From DATKPC01 sp035524275 (GTDB lineage: Bacteria; Pseudomonadota; Gammaproteobacteria; Burkholderiales; Burkholderiaceae_F), in assembly GCA_035524275.1 (NCBI GenBank), contig DATKPC010000003.1, positions 1 through 64,000 of the forward strand: a stretch of 64,000 nucleotides of DNA. Direction: 5' to 3'. Below are positions 28,897 to 38,517 of this stretch, one piece after another. The position numbers and the translations under genes were made by a program. Each line of letters starts with the position of its first letter. The stretch's first letter is position 1. Under the pieces are notes generated by a model, which saw only the letters and a program-made list of their open reading frames with translations, had not been told where the DNA came from and ran no database searches.

Positions 28897-30267
28897 CTAG
28901 ACCCACTCGCACTCGCAGGTGAAATGACGCAGCAGCTTCGGCTGCTTCGTGATCCGCACGCCGCGAATGCTGGCGACCTTGGCCTTCAGCTCGGTGATCA
29001 CCTCCGCCGCGTAGTCGAAATGCGACTGCGTGTACATCCGGCGCGGGAATGCCAGCCGAACCAGTTCCATCGCGTGGTAGGTCTCGGTACCGTCGTCGAG
29101 CCGCTTGCCGAACATCACCGAACCGATCTCGACCCCGCGGATGCCGCCCTCGAGGTAAAGCGCGTTGCACAGCGCCCACGCCGGATAGTGCGCGACGGGC
29201 ATGTCGGGCAGCACCGTCCGCGCGTCGATGTACACCGCGTGTCCGCCGGTCGGCTTGACGAAGCCGATGCCGGCGGCTTCCAGGCGTTCGCCGAGGTACT
29301 CGGCCGTGCGCAGACGGTAGCGCAGGTAGTCCTCCTGCATCCCCTCTTCCAGGCCGACGGCGAGCGCCTCGAGGTCGCGCCCGGCCAGCCCGCCGTAGGT
29401 CGGGAACCCTTCGGTCAGGATCAGCAGGTTGCGCACGGCGTCCATCCACTCGTCGCGGCGCAACACGATGAAGCCGCCGATGTTCACCATGCCGTCCTTC
29501 TTCGCGCTCATCGTCGCGCCGTCGGCGTACGAGAACATCTCCTGCGCGATCGCGCGGATCGAGGCGTTCTCGTAGCCCGGCTCGCGCATCTTGATGAACA
29601 TCGCGTTCTCGGCGAAGCGGCAGACGTCCATGATCAGCGGCTTGCCGTGGCGCTTCAGCAGCGCGGCATAGGCGCGGATGTTGGCGAGCGAGACCGGCTG
29701 CCCGCCCCCGGTGTTGTTGGTCACGGTGATCATCCCGAACGGGATCCGGTCGCCGTGCTCCGCCAGCACCGCCTCGGCGCGCTCGAGGTCGATGTTCCCC
29801 TTGAAGGGATGCGGATGGGCGGGTTGCAGCCCTTCGCGGATCACGAGGTCCATCGCCTCGACGCCCAGGTACTCGAAGTTGGCGCGCGTCGTGTCGAAGT
29901 GGCAGTTGTTCGGGACGAGCTGCCCCTTCGTGCAGACGGCCGTGAACAGGACCTTCTCGGCCGCGCGGCCCTGGTGCGTCGGGACGAAGTGCGGCATCCC
30001 GGTGAGGTCGCGGATGACCTTTTCCAGCCGGTAGTAGCTGCGCGCGCCGGCGTAGCTTTCGTCGCCTTCCATGATCGCGCCCCATTGGCGCGACGACATG
30101 GCGCCGGTGCCGGAATCCGTGAGCCAGTCGATCAGCACGTCCTCCGCGCGCAGCTTGAAGACGTTGAGCTTCGCGTCCTGCAGCAGCCGTTCGCGCTCGG
30201 CGCGGGTCGTCATGCGGATCGGTTCGATGCACTTGATCCGGAACGGTTCGATCATCGTCTTGGGCAT
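28897..30267 (-). CDS. tnaA: Tryptophanase (tryptophan indole-lyase)
   Basis: This 456-residue PLP beta-eliminase belongs to the tryptophanase/tyrosine phenol-lyase family. It has LIDWLTDSGTGAMSSRQWGA, VPTHQGRAAEKVLF, the PLP lysine in TMSAKKDGMVNIGG and FPTYGGLAGRDLEALAVGL. Two positions point to tryptophanase. The loop FDTTR carries Asp (TPL has Thr in TTTR), and VEIGSVMFG carries Ile where TPL has the phenol-binding Arg (SMERG). It converts tryptophan to indole, pyruvate and ammonia. No TnaC-like leader peptide or TnaB permease lies next to it. It is 92 nt downstream of the ABC/M1 gene. Confidence 0.85.
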   Translation of the reverse strand: MPKTMIEPFRIKCIEPIRMTTRAERERLLQDAKLNVFKLRAEDVLIDWLTDSGTGAMSSRQWGAIMEGDESYAGARSYYRLEKVIRDLTGMPHFVPTHQGRAAEKVLFTAVCTKGQLVPNNCHFDTTRANFEYLGVEAMDLVIREGLQPAHPHPFKGNIDLERAEAVLAEHGDRIPFGMITVTNNTGGGQPVSLANIRAYAALLKRHGKPLIMDVCRFAENAMFIKMREPGYENASIRAIAQEMFSYADGATMSAKKDGMVNIGGFIVLRRDEWMDAVRNLLILTEGFPTYGGLAGRDLEALAVGLEEGMQEDYLRYRLRTAEYLGERLEAAGIGFVKPTGGHAVYIDARTVLPDMPVAHYPAWALCNALYLEGGIRGVEIGSVMFGKRLDDGTETYHAMELVRLAFPRRMYTQSHFDYAAEVITELKAKVASIRGVRITKQPKLLRHFTCECEWV

Positions 30268-30359
30268 GGCGGCGCACCCCGGCAGGAATGGGCGACCAAG
30301 CTAGCACCGGTGGCCGCGGCGCGGTGTCGGTTTTTTCCAACGCCGAACGCGCGCCGCGG

Positions 30360-33300
30360 TCAGTCGTCGTCGACGTGGACCGGCGCGAGGTTGTCCTCCG
30401 AATTGCGGTCGATCCGCCGGTTGAACGGGTCGACGCCGGCGAACCGGGGACGCGCGTCGACCGTGACGCGGACGACCTGCGATCCGCTCGCGAGCTGTCG
30501 GCGCTGCAGCATCAGGATCGACGAGGCGTCGAAATCGCGGCGCCCCGGCTCGGCGCTGAAGACCCCGACGTCGAAGGCTTCGGCGAGCGGCGCTTCGGTT
30601 TCGTGCCCGACGCCGTCGGCGTAGAACTTCCGCGCGTCGATCGTGAAGGCCACGTCGTAGCGGCCGTCGGGGCGACGCCGCGCGTGCGCGTCGCGTGCGC
30701 GGGCGTCGTACAGCGTGATGCGCTCGAGCAGGTCGGCGACCAGCTCCTCGTGCCCGGGCCCCGCGTGCTCGCGCAGCAGCCACAGGAAATCGCGCGCGTT
30801 CGGATACGGCGCGGCCTTGAACGCGAACCGCGCGAGGAGGTCGCGCAGCGTCGCGTCGACGACGTCGACGCCGAGCGATTCGCGCAGCCACGTCATCGCG
30901 AGGGTCGCCTTGCGGTAGTGGATGTACGGCTGGTCCTCGACGCGCGCCAGCGGCAGCTCCTCGACCGCCTCGCCACCGCGCTCGCGCAGGTAGCGGTCGA
31001 GCTCGTACTTGAGGAACTTGCGGACCTGCTCGCGGCCCGCGACCTGCTCCATCGCGAGCAGCGCCGAGTACTGCGCGAGGCTCTCGACGAGCATCGTGGC
31101 GCCCTGCTGGTCGGCCGGGACGAGCTGGTGGCCCCACCACTGGTGGGCGATCTCGTGCGCCGTCACGTAGGTGACCATGTCGATCCGCTCCGGGTCGTCG
31201 TCCTCGAGGAAGATGAAGCCGATCGATTCGGAGTACGGGACCGTGTTCGCGAAGGACTGCGCGAAGGCTTCGTAGCCCGGGAATTCGACGATCCGCGCCT
31301 GCTTGAACTGGTAGGGCGAGAACTCGCGGCTGAACAGCTGCAGCGACAGCTTCATCGCGTCGAGCATCCGCTGGACGTTGTAGCCGTGTCGCGGATCGTA
31401 GTAGACCGCGAGATCGACGTCGCGCCAATGCGACCGGGCCACCGCGTAGCGCGCCGACTGGATCGAAAAGAAATGGATGATCGGCGTATCGGTCCGGAAA
31501 CGCACGGTTCGCCGCCCGTCGGCCGTCTCGTCGGAGACCACGGTCCCCGGCGCGATCGGCGTCTGGTCCGCGTCGGTCGTCACGCTGATCTGCGCAACGA
31601 CCCAGTCGCTGTCGTGCCGCAGCGCATTGAAGGCCCGCGCGCCGTCGTCCTCCAGCTTCGCCGGTCGCAGCTCCGCCGGCAGCCCGTACTTTCGGCGCTT
31701 GTTGCGGTCGACGAGGAGGCGCTCGCGGCTCATTCCGATCAGCGGCGCCAGGTCGAAGTTGTCGAGGAAGGTCCCGTTCTCGACGATCCGGGTGTAGGGC
31801 CGATCGTTCTCGAAGCCGCGGCGCTCGATATGGGTCCGGAAGCCGAGTGTCCGCCGTTCGCCCGGGGCGAGCGGCGTCGGCAGGCGATAGATCCGATAGT
31901 TCATGCTGCCGTAGTCGCGCTCGAGCACGGCGCCCGGAAGGTCGACGGCATCCAGTTCGAGCGGCTGCAGCCAGCGCAGGTGCAGCGTGTCGATCGGCGC
32001 CGCGGTACGGTTCTCGATCGTGTAGCTGCCGCGAACGCCGACGCGCGTCTCGCGCGGGTGCAGGTCGACGTCGAGAGTGACCGCGACGATCCGCGGCTGC
32101 GGAATCGCCGCGTAGGGCAGCAGCGTGCGCTCGTAGTCGGCGAGCCTGCGGTCGGCGAGCGGCGCCGGCTCGTAGCGGTTCTCGATGTTCGTGTTGACGT
32201 AGATCCACGCGCCGAGGCCCGCCCAGCCCGCGCCGACGACGCCGAGCGCGACGCCGACCGGTCCGGCGAGCCGCGCGGGCAGCCGCCGCAGGCGCGGCCG
32301 CAGCGCGATCGTCGCGCCGCGCCGCCACAGCGCGAGCGCCCACAGCGCCAGCGCGGCGGCGGCGGCGGTCCAGTAGGCCTGGAACCAGGCGCGCCCGATC
32401 CAGAATCGCCCCATCCCGTTCATGTCCGACAGCGGGACCGACGGCACGCCGGCGTAGTTGTAGAGGTTGTGCTCGAAGCCGGCGGCGTTCAGGCTGACGC
32501 TGGCGACGAGGTAGACGAGCATCACCGCCCAGCCGACGAACTTGCCCGGGACGAGCACCTGGACGAACAGCGACAGGACCGCGAGCTGCGCCGCCGTCAC
32601 GGTGCCCGGCACGACGAACCACAGCAGGTAGCGCTCCAGCTCGAGGCGCGCGCCGCCTTTCAGGAGCTGCACGGCGATGCCGCCCAGGCTCGCGCTTGCG
32701 TAGGCCGCGGCGAGGACGAGCGTGACCGCGAGAAGCTTCGGCGCGAGGTGAGTCCAGTCCGGCGCCGCGGTCGCGTCGACGATCTCGTGGATGCGGCGCT
32801 CGCGGTCGCGCCACGCCAGTTCGCCGCCGTAATAGATCGCCATGATGATCGGGAACAGCGTGAAGGAGCCGGTCAGCGAATCGACCATCAGCCGCGTGAC
32901 CGGATGCACGTCGCCGCCGTAGACCTGGCCGGCGAACCACAGCGACGCCGCGGCGCTCAGCGCGCCGATGCCGTTCAACGCCAGGAACGCGGGGCCGCGA
33001 ACGATCGTCGAGAACTCGATGCGTGCGAGCGCCAGCGCGGACGCGAGCGCGGCGCCGCGACCCGGCGCTGGCCGTTGCGCGAGCGGCCGCGGTCGGCTCG
33101 GCGCCACTGCGCTCGCGGCCCTTGCGGCGAACGGCGGGGCCGCCTTGCCGGCGCGCTCCGCGAACCGGAATCGGGCCGCCGCCAGCGCGAAGACGGCCAC
33201 CGCCATCGTCAACCACAGCACACGGTTCGCCAGCAGCAGGCCGGTCAGCGGCGGCAGCGACGCGTTGCGCTCGGTCGCCGTCCAGTACTTCGTCGCCTTG

Positions 33301-33974
33301 CCGATCGCCGACCGCGCGAAGGGATCGAGGAGCGCCGCGATGTCGTCGAAGCGCGCGTCGCGCAGCGCCGAGCGCGCCACCGCGTAGGCGACCAGCAGCG
33401 CGACGGCGCCGACGTAGGTCCAGGCGAGCGAGCGGGTCGCCGTCGCGAGCGCGAGGCAGAATGCGGTCAGCAGCAGCAGCGTCGGCATCCCGTAGGCGAC
33501 GAGCGCCACGACGTAGTCGAGCGGATGGAACGGCCCAACGCGCTCCGGATCCAGCCACGGCATCCGCGAGCCGAGCGCGATCGCCAGGGGCACGGTTGCG
33601 AGCAGCAGGAGGCACGCCGCGCTGGCGCCCAGCCATCGGCCGACCAGGTAGGACGGCGCACGCAGGCGCGTCGCCTGCAGGATCGGGGCGAAGCCGGTCT
33701 CGTCGTCGCGCAGTACGGCCTGCGCGACGACGGCGACGACGACGAACGTCGACATCACGGCCATCGTCATCAGCGTCTCCAGGATCGCGTACGGCGAATC
33801 GACGTGCACGTTGCCCCGCGCGCCGATCTGGATCTCGTCGATGGTGACGGAGCCGAACGTCAGCAGGAAGAAGATCGCGCAGCCGACGAGCAGCGCCGGA
33901 TTGCGGAGCTGGTAGCGGAACTCGAACGCCGCCACGTGGCCCAGCATCCCGCCGGCGCGCGCCGCGCCGCTCAT
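30360..33974 (-). CDS. ABC-2 type permease fused to an M1 family metallopeptidase
   Basis: This 1204-residue protein has about twelve membrane helices in its first ~600 residues (VAAFEFRYQLRNPALLVGCA, TRSLAWTYVGAVALLVAYAV, TLFPIIMAIYYGGELAWRDR), matching two ABC-2 permease modules. The C-terminal part is an M1 gluzincin: the zinc motif is VTAHEIAHQWWGHQ (about residue 941) with the third ligand in MLVESLAQY. There are 19 residues between motif and glutamate, against 18 in classical M1. The domain would face the outside or periplasm. The ATPase partner is directly upstream with a 4-bp overlap. The physiological substrate is unknown. Confidence 0.9.
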   Translation of the reverse strand: MSGAARAGGMLGHVAAFEFRYQLRNPALLVGCAIFFLLTFGSVTIDEIQIGARGNVHVDSPYAILETLMTMAVMSTFVVVAVVAQAVLRDDETGFAPILQATRLRAPSYLVGRWLGASAACLLLLATVPLAIALGSRMPWLDPERVGPFHPLDYVVALVAYGMPTLLLLTAFCLALATATRSLAWTYVGAVALLVAYAVARSALRDARFDDIAALLDPFARSAIGKATKYWTATERNASLPPLTGLLLANRVLWLTMAVAVFALAAARFRFAERAGKAAPPFAARAASAVAPSRPRPLAQRPAPGRGAALASALALARIEFSTIVRGPAFLALNGIGALSAAASLWFAGQVYGGDVHPVTRLMVDSLTGSFTLFPIIMAIYYGGELAWRDRERRIHEIVDATAAPDWTHLAPKLLAVTLVLAAAYASASLGGIAVQLLKGGARLELERYLLWFVVPGTVTAAQLAVLSLFVQVLVPGKFVGWAVMLVYLVASVSLNAAGFEHNLYNYAGVPSVPLSDMNGMGRFWIGRAWFQAYWTAAAAALALWALALWRRGATIALRPRLRRLPARLAGPVGVALGVVGAGWAGLGAWIYVNTNIENRYEPAPLADRRLADYERTLLPYAAIPQPRIVAVTLDVDLHPRETRVGVRGSYTIENRTAAPIDTLHLRWLQPLELDAVDLPGAVLERDYGSMNYRIYRLPTPLAPGERRTLGFRTHIERRGFENDRPYTRIVENGTFLDNFDLAPLIGMSRERLLVDRNKRRKYGLPAELRPAKLEDDGARAFNALRHDSDWVVAQISVTTDADQTPIAPGTVVSDETADGRRTVRFRTDTPIIHFFSIQSARYAVARSHWRDVDLAVYYDPRHGYNVQRMLDAMKLSLQLFSREFSPYQFKQARIVEFPGYEAFAQSFANTVPYSESIGFIFLEDDDPERIDMVTYVTAHEIAHQWWGHQLVPADQQGATMLVESLAQYSALLAMEQVAGREQVRKFLKYELDRYLRERGGEAVEELPLARVEDQPYIHYRKATLAMTWLRESLGVDVVDATLRDLLARFAFKAAPYPNARDFLWLLREHAGPGHEELVADLLERITLYDARARDAHARRRPDGRYDVAFTIDARKFYADGVGHETEAPLAEAFDVGVFSAEPGRRDFDASSILMLQRRQLASGSQVVRVTVDARPRFAGVDPFNRRIDRNSEDNLAPVHVDDD

Positions 33975-34864
33975 GACGCGCCGTCCGTTTCGTTGCGGCG
34001 CTGCGCGCGCAGCGTCGCGAAGTAGACGTCGGTCAGCGACGCCTCGCACGGCTCGAAGCCGGCGCCGGGCGGCGCGTCGGCGACGACGCGGATCTCGGTG
34101 CGGCCCTCGCGCAGCCGGGTCGCGATGACGTCGCAGGAGGCGCGCCACTGCGCCAGCGCAGCGCGCTCGACGGTCCGGCGCCAGATCCGTCCGTGCAGTG
34201 CGGCGACGAGATCGCCCGGCGCGCCGGCCAGCGCGATGCGCCCGCCGGCGAGCAGCGCGACGCGCGGGCACAGTTCGGCGACGTCGTCGACGATGTGCGT
34301 CGACAGGATGACGACGACCGATTCGCCGATTTCGGCGAGCAGGTTGTTGAAGCGGCTCCGCTCCTCCGGGTCGAGGCCGGCGGTCGGTTCGTCGACGATG
34401 ACGAGCCGCGGGTTGCCCAGCAGCGCCTGCGCGATGCCGAACCGCTGGCGCATGCCGCCGGAGTAGGCCGCGACCGCCTGGCGCCGGACGTCCCACAGGT
34501 TGACCTGGACGAGCAGCCGCTCGACCGCATCGCGCCGCTCGCCGCGGTTCGACAGGCCCTTGAGGATCGCCAGGTGGTCGAGCAGATCGAGCGCCGAAAT
34601 GCGCGGATAGACGCCGAAGTCCTGCGGCAGGTAGCCGAGGCTCGCGCGCAGGCGCTGCGGCTCGCGCAGCGCGTCGACGCCGTCGAACCGGATCGAGCCG
34701 CTCGTCGGCATCTGCAATGTTGCAATGCAGCGCATCAGTGTCGACTTGCCGGCGCCGTTCGGCCCGAGCAGGCCGAACATCCCACGCGGAATCTCGAGCG
34801 ACACGCCGTCGAGCGCCCGCGCGCCGCCGGCGTAGTCGTGCGTCAGGTTGGCGATGGACAGCAT
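33971..34864 (-). CDS. ABC transporter ATP-binding protein
   Basis: This 297-residue ATPase has Walker A (LLGPNGAGKSTLMRCIATL), the Q-loop YLPQDFGVYP, the signature AYSGGMRQRFGIAQALLG and Walker B with RLVIVDEPTAGLDPEERSR, then STHIVDDVAELC. It energises the fused permease-peptidase encoded next. The pair is an exporter-type system (ABC-2). An inverted repeat at 34875-34914 overlaps its ribosome site. It is divergent from acoR. Confidence 0.92.
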   Translation of the reverse strand: MLSIANLTHDYAGGARALDGVSLEIPRGMFGLLGPNGAGKSTLMRCIATLQMPTSGSIRFDGVDALREPQRLRASLGYLPQDFGVYPRISALDLLDHLAILKGLSNRGERRDAVERLLVQVNLWDVRRQAVAAYSGGMRQRFGIAQALLGNPRLVIVDEPTAGLDPEERSRFNNLLAEIGESVVVILSTHIVDDVAELCPRVALLAGGRIALAGAPGDLVAALHGRIWRRTVERAALAQWRASCDVIATRLREGRTEIRVVADAPPGAGFEPCEASLTDVYFATLRAQRRNETDGAS

Positions 34865-34874
34865 CGTGGCGATC

Positions 34875-34914
34875 CCCCCGTTTCGGCTAGTCCGATCGCT
34901 CGACTCTACGGGGG
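34875..34914 (-). promoter_or_regulatory. Inverted repeat that could cover the ABC ATPase ribosome site
   Basis: On the minus strand CCCCCGT (from 34914-34908) can pair with ACGGGGG (34881-34875), with an inner AGTC/GACT pair. The G-run is the only Shine-Dalgarno-like element before the ATG at 34864. Folding would hide it. The function is a guess; the remaining 34915-35146 gap shows nothing else I can name. Confidence 0.3.
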
Positions 34915-35146
34915 CGGAGCCTGGCGCGCGCCGGCCGTGTGACGGAGCGGCGAAATGCGGTGTTGGACGGCGCGACCGCGTGGATGGGCGGGAACGCGCG
35001 ACGCGTCCCGCAAGGCCGCCAGCCCTCCGCGTCGAACCTTGACCCCCCTGGCCCTAGGCCGCATCCTCTGCGGCCATGTCGGGCGGCGCCGATGCGAATG
35101 GCGGGCCGACCCGTCGCGGCCCAGACCGCCGAGCAGGAGACCTCCG

Positions 35147-37129
<1,983 letters not shown>

Positions 37130-37194
37130 CAGGACGTCGCCGGCAGGCCCGGTCGTCGCGCGCGGAGCGCACCGCGCTCGACGGGCTGCCGCGG

Positions 37195-37224
37195 TGTGAC
37201 ACCGTGTGCGATACACCTGTCCCA
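37195..37224 (+). promoter_or_regulatory. Palindromic upstream activating sequence (candidate AcoR site)
   Basis: TGTGACA (37195-37201) and TGTCCCA (37218-37224) are inverted arms matching at six of seven positions. Inside them lies a second inverted repeat, GTGT-GCGAT-ACAC (37204-37216), with nearly the same centre. The element is about 150 nt upstream of the -24/-12 promoter, a normal enhancer distance. Binding by AcoR is inferred from position. Confidence 0.55.
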
Positions 37225-37230
37225 CTGTAA

Positions 37231-37249
37231 CGCCCGGCGGTGCCGGGCG
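37231..37249. terminator. 8-bp hairpin downstream of acoR
   Basis: CGCCCGGC (37231-37238) and GCCGGGCG (37242-37249) form a perfect stem with a 3-nt loop. There is no T-run. It may end acoR transcription together with the following hairpin. Confidence 0.4.
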
Positions 37250-37255
37250 GCCGGC

Positions 37256-37285
37256 GCACCGCGCTGCAGCGCCGCAGCGCGGTGC
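37256..37285. terminator. 12-bp perfect hairpin downstream of acoR
   Basis: GCACCGCGCTGC (37256-37267) pairs perfectly with GCAGCGCGGTGC (37274-37285) around a 6-nt loop. No T-run follows. It lies between the enhancer and the acoX promoter and could be a terminator for acoR. Confidence 0.45.
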
Positions 37286-37293
37286 CCGCGCGT

Positions 37294-37306
37294 GATCAGG
37301 CACTTG
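37294..37306 (+). promoter_or_regulatory. IHF-like site between enhancer and promoter
   Basis: The sequence gATCAggcacTTG agrees with the IHF consensus WATCAA-N4-TTR at seven of nine fixed positions. It lies between the palindrome at 37210 and the promoter at 37357, where a DNA bend is typically needed for sigma-54 activation. Weak on sequence alone. Confidence 0.35.
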
Positions 37307-37356
37307 CGCGATTCCGGTGGACTTCGCGGCTGCGTTGCAACAAGCCACCTCGAAGG

Positions 37357-37372
37357 TGGTACGGGCATTGCA
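37357..37372 (+). promoter_or_regulatory. Sigma-54 (-24/-12) promoter of the aco operon
   Basis: TGGTACG-GGCA-TTGCA matches the consensus TGGCACG-N4-TTGCA with one substitution, and the invariant GG and GC are exactly 10 nt apart. Transcription should begin near 37383-37385, ahead of the GTG start of acoX at 37437. The first gene downstream belongs to an AcoR-type operon, which fits. Confidence 0.8.
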
Positions 37373-37436
37373 CACCCGATTCCCCGCGCCGTTGCGCGGC
37401 AACGGGCAGGCCGCCGAGGATCCGGGGGAGGACAGC

Positions 37437-38504
37437 GTGGCACAAGCCACCGCAACACCGTGTGTCGGGATCATCGCCAACCCGGTGTCGGCGCGCGACA
37501 TCCGGCGCGTCATCGCGAATGCGAGCAACCTGCAGACCGCCGACCGCGTCAACATCGTGCTGCGGCTGCTGTCGACGCTCGCTGCGCTCGGGGTCGGGCG
37601 CGTGCTGATGATGCCGGACCGCAGCGGCATCCGCGCGATGCTCTCGCGGCACCTGAAGCGCGAATCCAACCTGCATCACAACGCGTTCCCGCAGGTCGAC
37701 TTCCTGGAGTTCGAGCCGACCGCGACGGTCGAGGACACGCTGCGCGCCGCGCGCGAGATGCGCGCCGCAGGCGTCGGCGCGATCGTCGTGCTCGGCGGCG
37801 ACGGGACGCATCGGGCCGTCGTGCGCGAATGCGGCGACGTCCCGATCGCCGGGTTGTCGACGGGGACGAACAACGCGTTCCCGGAGATGCGCGAGTCGAC
37901 GATCGCCGCGATGGCGGTCGCGCTGCACGCGACCGGGCGCCTGGACCGCGAGCAGGCGCTGGCGCCGAACAAGCTGCTCGAGGTCTCGATCGAGGAAGGC
38001 GCGCGGCGCGACATCGCGATCGTCGACGCGGTGATCTCGCACGAGACCGTCGTCGGCGCGCGCGCGCTGTGGAAGGCCGAGAGCCTGGCCGCCGTGTACC
38101 TGAGCTTCGCCGACCCGCAGGCGATCGGCCTGTCGAGCATCGGTGCGCTGCTGCATCCGGTCGGGCGGCGCGACGCCGGCGGCCTCGCGGTCGAGCTGGC
38201 GAACGACCCGCGCCGCGCCCGCTTCGCGCTGCGGGCGCCGATCGCGCCCGGGATGCTGCGCGACATCGGGATCGCCGGCTGGGAGCCGATGGCGGCCGGC
38301 CGCGCGTTCGCGGTGACCGCGCAGGCCGGCATCGTCGCGCTCGACGGCGAGCGCGAGATGGCATTCAAGAGCGGCGAGCGCGTGACCGTCACGCTGCGAG
38401 AGAACGCTTTCTACACGGTGGACGTGGCCCGCTGCATGCGCAACGCCGCGCAGCTCGGCCTGCTTCGCCAAACCCCGCCCGACGTCGACCGACCGGCCCA
38501 CTGA
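37437..38504 (+). CDS. acoX: AcoX, NAD-kinase-like protein of acetoin catabolism
   Basis: This 355-residue protein has the NAD kinase-like fold: VGIIANPVSARDIRRVIANA at the N-terminus, then GAIVVLGGDGTHRAVVRECG with the GGDGT motif and IAGLSTGTNNAFPEM. AcoX lies first in aco operons and its reaction is not established. I chose GTG 37437-37439 with GGGGGAGGACAGC upstream. A longer frame begins at 37317, but that start would lie upstream of the sigma-54 promoter, and the added 40 residues are not conserved in look. acoA follows after 13 nt. Confidence 0.88.
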   Translation: MAQATATPCVGIIANPVSARDIRRVIANASNLQTADRVNIVLRLLSTLAALGVGRVLMMPDRSGIRAMLSRHLKRESNLHHNAFPQVDFLEFEPTATVEDTLRAAREMRAAGVGAIVVLGGDGTHRAVVRECGDVPIAGLSTGTNNAFPEMRESTIAAMAVALHATGRLDREQALAPNKLLEVSIEEGARRDIAIVDAVISHETVVGARALWKAESLAAVYLSFADPQAIGLSSIGALLHPVGRRDAGGLAVELANDPRRARFALRAPIAPGMLRDIGIAGWEPMAAGRAFAVTAQAGIVALDGEREMAFKSGERVTVTLRENAFYTVDVARCMRNAAQLGLLRQTPPDVDRPAH

Positions 38505-38517
38505 GGAGACCAGCACC

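Noticed and set aside
28897..30267. Tyrosine phenol-lyase assignment
   Set aside because: The residues that separate the two families (Asp versus Thr, Ile versus Arg) both match tryptophanase.
30268..30359. TnaC-like leader peptide upstream of tryptophanase
   Set aside because: No short frame with a Trp codon followed by the usual context lies in the 92-nt gap.
30288..34025. Very long plus-strand frame opposite the ABC/M1 gene
   Set aside because: Composition is arginine/aspartate/valine-biased with no motifs, while the minus strand encodes an intact transporter-peptidase.
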